DNA of 64,000 nt from Avena insularis (taxonomy: Eukaryota; Streptophyta; Magnoliopsida; Poales; Poaceae): NCBI GenBank assembly GCA_023614405.1, contig CM042693.1, forward strand, positions 159,542,731-159,606,730, written 5' to 3'. Positions 57,925 through 64,000 of this stretch are shown here, piece after piece. Under the pieces are notes generated by a model, which saw nothing but the letters and a program-made list of their open reading frames with translations, was not told the DNA's origin and made no database searches. How positions within the stretch are numbered: the first letter of the stretch is position 1; the number at the start of each line of letters is the position of its first letter. A program made the position numbers and the translations under genes.

Positions 57925-58023
57925 CTCCCCGGCAATGACGCCAGAAAAGTGCTTTGATGGAGCTTGACGCGGAGGAAGGTAAAAGGACCAAAACCTCCCA
58001 GGCAACGGCGCCAGAAAAGAGCT
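57925..58023 (-). promoter_or_regulatory. Element G primer-binding site and a duplicate of it
   Basis: The site next to the LTR is TGGCGCCGTTGCCTGGGA (minus strand, 57996-58013). A second copy, TGGCGTCATTGCCGGGGAG, is at 57925-57943. Both are followed by TTTTCT on the LTR side. Only the first is in the normal place. Confidence 0.8.
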
Positions 58024-59539
58024 TGATTTCTACGCACTTCTATTCTTGTAGACAGTTGTTGGGCCTCCAAGTGCGGAGGTTTGTAGAATAGCAACAAGTT
58101 TCCCTTAAGTGGAACACCCAAGGTTTATCGAACTCAGGGAGGAAGTGGTCAAAGGTATCCCTCTAAAGCAACCATGCAATCAAGATACAAGAAGTCTCTT
58201 GTGTCCCCAGCACACCCAATATAGGTGCACTAGTTCGGTGAAGAGATAGTGAAATACAAGTGGTAACGGTGCCAGAAAATAGCTTCTGACTTGTTGTTAA
58301 CGTGGGAGAACGTGTGTAGTGCCAGAAAATACTTTGATGGAGCTTAACGTGGAGGTAAAGACTAAAGCAAGAAAACATGCAACATATCTAGTAGCAAACA
58401 ATGTTCCAATACTTAGAAACAAGGCCTAGGGATCATACTTCCCCTAGTGAACACTCTCTCATATAAGGATCTTCTCTTAATGATACTATTAACTACTCTC
58501 CGGTTGGACCCTCTAATCCATGGTTGGCCTATAACAGCACACCTCAAAGTCCGCCTTCCCCAATCTAGATAACCCCATACTATCACCTTGAGTGCTAGAT
58601 GGTTCCAACAAACACCACAATTTCATAGAGACATTCAACTCCAAATATAACTCATAACAAATATGTATGTAGTCTAGCCTAAGTGCCACACACGGCGTCC
58701 TCGCTGTCTCTCTCACACATGTGGGGAAAGCATAGATCTTTTAAAGCACAAAGAGTATTTATGTAGACTCAAGCCTAAGTGCGACCATGGTGTGCACTTT
58801 GTCACTTTCACACACATGGGGAGAGCAGATATCTATTGAAGTACTTGAGTAGCAAGGTTGATATACTTGATTACAAAGCTCATGACTACAACAGGATAAT
58901 GCATAGAGAGAGATATGAACACATAGCTACCGGTAGAGACCTTAGCCTCGAGGAAGAACTACTCCCTCCTCGTCATGGGAATCAGCAACGGTGATGGAGA
59001 TGGTGGTGGAGATCGATGGATATGGCTCTGGGGGCACTTCCCCATCCCGGCAGGGTGCCGAAACAAAGACTTTCTATCCCCCGAATCTCCCTTTCGGTGG
59101 CGGCGGCGCTACGGAGGTTTTTCTGGAAGTATGATGGATTATTTAGGGTTTTCTCCCTAGGGCTTCTTACAGGCAAGGATGCAAGGCTGGGAGGCGGACG
59201 GAGGGGCCACACCCTGCCCAGGCACGGGTCCACCCTAGCCCGCGCCTAGTGGGGGTGTGGTGGCCCTCTAACACCTCTCTGTCTCGTCTTCTGGCTTTGT
59301 GTCCCCCACGGTAAAATATTGACTTTGGCTTTTGTACCGTCCAATTCCGAGAATATTGATTTTCTGCCTTTCTGGAACAAAAAAACAGAAGAAAACAGGC
59401 AACTGGCACTATGGCAACTTGTTAATAGGTTAGTTCCAGAAAATATATAAAAACACCTCAAAGTGTAGATAAAGGAAAACAAAGTAGATACTAACACAGC
59501 ATGGAGCATCAAAATTATAGATACATTTCCGACATATCA
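58024..59539 (-). repeat. Element G 5' LTR (1516 bp)
   Basis: Plus-strand ends are TGATTTCTACGCAC and CCGACATATCA. It has primer-site-like blocks at 58262-58285 and 58319-58345. It has the same length as the other LTR. Confidence 0.92.
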
Positions 59540-60604
59540 GAGGGTACAATGGAGGATGAATGTCAAGGTTTAAGATCTCTAAGGATCTATCCTTTCTAAA
59601 GTAGGAGGAAGAGCGCTTTTATAGGGCGGTGTCGGGCCTCTTCCCTAGCGTTTGGGCAGGAAGGGCGTCCACAGTGCCGCACCTAGAGGACCCAGTCTAG
59701 GAGGCTACTTTACGTGTACTTGGTATAGCTCGCTCTGCTTCGCTCCGTCCTCCTGTAAAGCGTCCTTCCCAGACATGGCTTGTCTTCATCCGAAGCTCTA
59801 TACTTTACACATTATATCACAAGAATGGCAATAAAGGCGTCGTTGACAGCGAGACAAGTTGTCCTTTCCCTACAAAAAAGGGGGTAGAATGAGTCTTCTT
59901 TACCAAGGTGGCTAGAGTCGCAAGGGCACAATACTTCCTGTCGGGACCGTAGTTTGAACTCTGTCGGGGAAAGTTACTGTCCTTCCCGGAGGTGATCTGA
60001 GGTATTCGAGGCTCAAATACGATGTGCGATGTCGTAGCAGATTCACCCCAGAGACTCAATCACCTCGCGAGACGGATGCCTCGTGAGGGTCGCTTCAACG
60101 GGCCTCCTTTAGAGGCACACTGCCTCTCGGGAGTGGGGATACCCTTGGCACGGGGCTCGCCCAACACAGGGACGTGGCACCCCGGTTTCCACGGCTCTGA
60201 CAACACGGGACATGGAGTTTTAACCAAGTTGAGGCCGCATGAGGGAAAACCCTAGTCCTTGTCTGCTCTCAATTAATGGCAAAGCCGAAGCTTATAAGGG
60301 TGCACAAATTGGATAGCGAGGTGTGTGCTAGGTTATGAGGCAGGTCCTTCTCGTCGTGCCCTCCTGGCCCTTATATAGATAGGCCAGGTCTCGGGGATAG
60401 GCTGAGTCGGTTACAAGCTTAGGGTTTTTCCCTTCAAGTTTCTATCTGAAGAAAGCGTGTCCTCCAAGGAGTCGAATCCTTCCTGGGCTTGGGCCACCCG
60501 AAATCCTCCTCAGATTCACGATTGAGGTACACCTTCTTCATGGGCTTCTGTCAGGCCGGACCGGGTAGACTAACATTAGGCACCCGTAGGGCATACCCAT
60601 GTCA
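59540..60604 (-). repeat. Element F 5' LTR, outer part
   Basis: It follows the GAGGG duplication of element G and ends TACCCATGTCA, which is the minus-strand LTR start TGACATGGGTATGCC. With 52613-52834 the LTR is about 1.28 kb. A minus-strand TATATAAGG box lies near 60370. The plus-strand open frame at 60022-60255 is inside the LTR and not supported as a gene. Confidence 0.72.
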
Positions 60605-62121
60605 GTGGATTCATTGCACAGATTGATCCCAAACCCAGCACCTAGCTCCCTCTCAAATTCTAAGGAACTTCTCCAACTAGAGATTTCAGGGTTCCATGAA
60701 GAAATCAAGATTTTCCATTTACCGACTCTGAAAAACCGATGATTTTGCAAAGGAGGTGCAAGAATTGAGCGCGCCCTAGGCCCGAGGCAATTTACACGCA
60801 TGCTACATCATGTTGGATGGCCATTCATGGCTAAGTTGGTATTTATCTTGTAGTGCAAGTATATACTTTATTTTTCCTGACCTGTTAATGGCAGTTTCTA
60901 ACTAAATATACCCTAGAAAACACCCTCAATATTCGGGAAAATATTTTTTTGGATTCCCCACGGGGTACCTTGGTTGGGTACATGCCTAGGTTCAGGGTTG
61001 CACTGGCCCTCGTATGCCTGCGTGTGCCGACGGTGTGCCGAATTTGCCCACCTCCCGAACCCTGGCAAAAGAAAATTCAGGAAAAATCAAAAAAATACGA
61101 AACCAGCTCGAGTAGCCCTTATATCTCACCCACTACCATGATTAAATCATAAACAAGACAAACCGGGTCTTTTGGCACACGGTGCACCCCCGGATGGCTA
61201 TCGAGTAGGAGTTAACATGGTTTTAAACCCTAGACCTCCCACTGAATGCCCAGAACATGGATCCATTGCATGGGTTGATCCCAAACCCGAAACCTAGATC
61301 CCTCTTGGCATTCTAAGCAACTCCTCCAACTAGAGATTTAAGGGTTCCATGAAGAAATCAAGAGTTTCCATTACTGAATCACAAAAACCGATGATTTTGC
61401 ATAGGAGGTGCAAGAATTGAGCCTGCCCTAGGCCCCGAGGCAATTTACACGCATACTACATCATGGTGGATAGACATTTCCAGCTAGGTTGGTATTTATA
61501 TCATTGTTCAAGCATATACTATATTTTTCCTGAGTTACGACCCGGTAAAGGCGGTTTCTAATAGTAGGTACCCTAGAAAACACCCTCAATTTTTGGGAAA
61601 AAATGTTTTTGGGTGCCACATGGAGTACCTTGGCCGGGTACGTGCCTAGGTTCAGGGTTGCACTGGCCCTCGCATGCCTACGTGCGCCGGTGGGTTTGCT
61701 GATTTTGCCTACCTCCCGAACCATGGAAAAAAGAAATTGAGGAGAAATCAAAACATATGAAACCAACTCGAGTATACTTTGTATGTCACCCACTACCAAC
61801 ATAAAAACATAAACAAGATAAACCAGGACTTTTGTCACACAGTGCACCCCGTAAATGGATATCGAGTAGGAGCTAACATGGCTTTTAACCGTAGACCTCC
61901 CACTCAATGCGCAGAACATGGATCCACTACGCAGATTGAGCCCAAACCCGACACTTAGATCCCTCTCGACATTCTAAGAAACTCCTCCAAGTAGATATTT
62001 CAGGGTTCCATGAAGAAATCCAGAGTTTCCATTTACCGACTCTAAAAAACGGTCATTTTGCAAAGGATGTGCAAGAATTGAGAGCATCCTAGGCCCCAAG
62101 GCAATTTACATGCATGCTACA
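60605..62121. repeat. Tandem repeat, ~652-661 bp period, about 2.3 copies
   Basis: Copies start TGGATYCAYT at 60606, 61258 and 61919. Shared landmarks include CCAAACCC, CTCCAACTAGAGATTT, GGGTTCCATGAAGAAATC, GGCAATTTACACGCAT and CCTAGGTTCAGGGTTGCACT. The third copy is cut at 62121 by an LTR, and the first begins at the border of element F. No coding is seen. The family is not recognised. Confidence 0.88.
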
Positions 62122-62685
62122 TGTAAATCCCTAGTTTTAGTTAATCTTTATTTAGGACTTGATTTGTGCATCATGAGCATCATTCAATTAAAATCCATGT
62201 GACAAATGGATCAAACCCTAAACCCTATTTTCCCTTGCTATTTGAAAACCTTCAAATGGTTTTGAATATTTTGAAAAACCAAAAATAGTTGGAACCCAAA
62301 TGGTTATAAATGGTCCCCATAGTATTTTAAATGTTTACAAAAGTTCTGGTATTTCTGAAATTATACAAAATATATTATAAATGATATATACAAAGAGATA
62401 AAAGAAAACAGAACTAGAAAAAGGACTTAATCAAAAAAAATGGAAACCCTGCTACCCAAGCCGGGCCTTCGCTTATCCTTCTCTCCCTATCGCTCACGCG
62501 TGTAGATGTAGACCAGCACCTGGCCAGCCTCGGCACAGCCCGTGTACTGGTTCAATGTCATCGTCTATCTGATGACACGAAGCACTTGCGTGCCGGTGCC
62601 CCCGCCATTGATCTTCGCCGACGCTGCGATGCGCGCCGTCTCCCTAGGAGATGATGTTAAGATCGGACCCGCTCTACTCTCTCTC
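62122..62685 (+). repeat. Diverged relative of the element D LTR, 5' portion
   Basis: It starts TGTAAATCCCTAGTTTTAG, against TGTAACACCCCAGTTTTAG in D, and follows the D LTR for about 560 bp (AATGGTTTTGAA, AACCCAAATGG, CTGCGATGCGCGCC). It is interrupted at 62686 by another LTR in the opposite orientation. Confidence 0.8.
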
Positions 62686-64000
62686 TGCGACACCCCCGGG
62701 ATCAGGGCTAAACAAATCCTAGACCTCCGTCTGACATAAGCTTAACCTTGAGCTCGAGGATATCCAGTGAAGAATCGGCAACACAACAGTGACCCTACGA
62801 CACAAAAATTTATTACAGAAAGCTCATAACTAAGCAGAGAACCAAATTATTACAAGCATATGTCACGGACCACAAACATCAAACAATGAAAGGAAAATTA
62901 TGCTATTGATTATAGCAAACTTAACAAATGGTCTAAGAGGCCTGTAGCATAACGATGACCTCCCAGCCCATAGATTCCAGGCTGCCGGCCGGGAACTCCA
63001 AGCTACTCGTCGATGTAGTATGGAACTCGTCTTCAGGGGAACACTTACTCTGCCAAAAAGTATCAACAAAGCAAGGGTGAGTACAGGGTGTACTCCGCAA
63101 GACTTCTGGCTAGTGGAGTTGTTTTGCATAAAGCCATCCTTGTTTGTAAAACAACAAAGAGAGAAGAAACTCGTCTAATCAGAGTATTTTAAAAGGGGAT
63201 AATAGAGCGACATCTCCAAAGTATTAATCATCATCTATTGATATCCACCAATCATCATCACCTGAACCCTAACTAGGATAACCCCTCGTACCCATGAGGA
63301 AGCATCCTTAAGGACACATTGATCTGCTAAGTTTTATCATTAGTTTATAGTTCTCTATGATCTTAGAATTCTGTCACCAAGCGTTCATAACCTTGAACAC
63401 GGCTTTTTGAAAATATTTAACCCTGCAGGGGTGTACAACTTTACCCACACGTACCAACCGACTCTTAATGCAAATGTTTTAGCCCTCTTCCTTGGAAGGC
63501 TGACAGAGGGAGGTTGGCCATGACCTTTACCTTGCTTTCGCCGAGACCATGAGTCACGCCCTAAGAATGGTTCTGCCGTAATGGGTCAAATCCTGAGTTC
63601 GGTCCCTAGAGATGTTAGGCTAGGTTGGTTTACCAGGGGTACTATCTACACCAAGCAACCTCGGCCACGCTTACCTACCTGTCATGAATGCATCTCCTTC
63701 ACCGCCTTTGAGAAGATCCAGAATGCATGTCGAATGGAACGCCCGAACTATGTGACTCATGGAATATACTAGGCAAGTTAGTCAATCGAGGGGTCCCCAT
63801 AAACCCCGTGTGGATGTATGCTCATCTCGGTCCAAAGGCAAGATCTCCGATCCTAGTTGTGGCGAGCATGGGACTAGAAAAACCACATCCCACCATGGCC
63901 TCCCATACAAGCCTTAGCATGTTTAATCTCATATAAATGATCTCATCTCATCACGTTCTCCTGTCATACTAGATTCTTTGAATCTGATACATCATCTGTA
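62686..64000 (-). repeat. Element D-family LTR, minus orientation, runs off window
   Basis: The sequence is the reverse complement of the last ~1.3 kb of the D LTR: TGCGACACCCCCGGGATCAG, then GAGCTCGAGGATATCCAGTG, to GATACATCATCTG at the window edge. CTCTC (62681-62685) is the expected left target copy. The other end is outside. Confidence 0.88.

Larger units (their letters stand above)
52835..59539 (-). mobile_element. Element G: Athila-like non-autonomous element (6705 bp)
   Basis: Two LTRs of 1516 bp each and the duplication GAGGG (52830-52834 and 59540-59544) define it. The minus-strand order is 5' LTR 59539-58024, a tRNA-Asp-type primer site, an open frame (57758-57069) and a long noncoding region. 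There is no Gag domain, protease, reverse transcriptase or integrase in the 3.7-kb interior. The TGATACGT LTR start and the primer site place it with Athila-type elements abundant in pooid grasses. Confidence 0.9.

Overview
The window is repeat DNA from a large plant genome. I find no host gene, tRNA gene or rRNA. The families point to a grass, probably a pooid (Triticeae, oat or ryegrass type): Ty3/gypsy elements of the Tat, Athila and Tekay types with tRNA-type primer sites, and a Copia-type solo LTR with one end reading TGTTGGGAATATGCC. Species cannot be fixed from sequence alone.

Almost everything is one nest of LTR retrotransposons. The outermost is element F (minus strand, Tat-like). 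It enters the right side at 60604, and its gag survives in three pieces (7047-7135, 29169-29642, 51615-52591). Inside F lie: element A (plus strand, 1-7046, 5' end outside the window); element E (minus, Athila-like, 7136-29168); element D (plus, Tekay-like, 29643-51614, target duplication CTGAA); and element G (minus, Athila-like without pol, 52835-59539, GAGGG) in the F LTR. E holds a Copia-type solo LTR (8801-10169, TGATG) and element B (minus, Tat-like, 13465-27321, TGAGT). The 5' LTR of D holds element C (plus, Tat-like, 32883-44904, CTGGA). Right of F are about 2.3 copies of a ~657-bp tandem repeat (60605-62121), then two D-family LTRs facing each other (62122-62685 plus, 62686-64000 minus).

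A, B and C share one plan: LTR, primer site, gag, protease, reverse transcriptase, RNase H with a second RNase H, integrase, then a spliced accessory gene on the opposite strand that converges on the end of pol, then polypurine tract and LTR. The accessory protein has an N-terminal part like the 'putative gypsy type transposon' family (PF04195), a basic lysine/arginine region, a coiled coil and, in B and C, a separate C-terminal domain. Its gene has promoter-like sequence of its own. In all three elements the introns and spacers of this region carry repeated copies of a motif (CTCGGGGACT and variants) that resembles the polypurine tract beside the 3' LTR. This accessory module and its repeats are the most unusual system here.

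All coding regions are decayed. Stops lie mostly at CAG-to-TAG and CGA-to-TGA positions, as expected from deamination of methylated cytosine. C is the youngest by LTR comparison (about 13 substitutions in 488 bp, counted by eye); B is older (about 45 in 771 bp). D keeps only a faint reverse transcriptase trace. E keeps gag, protease and an ATHILA ORF-1-like gene but no reverse transcriptase or integrase. G keeps one open frame of 229 codons of unknown role.
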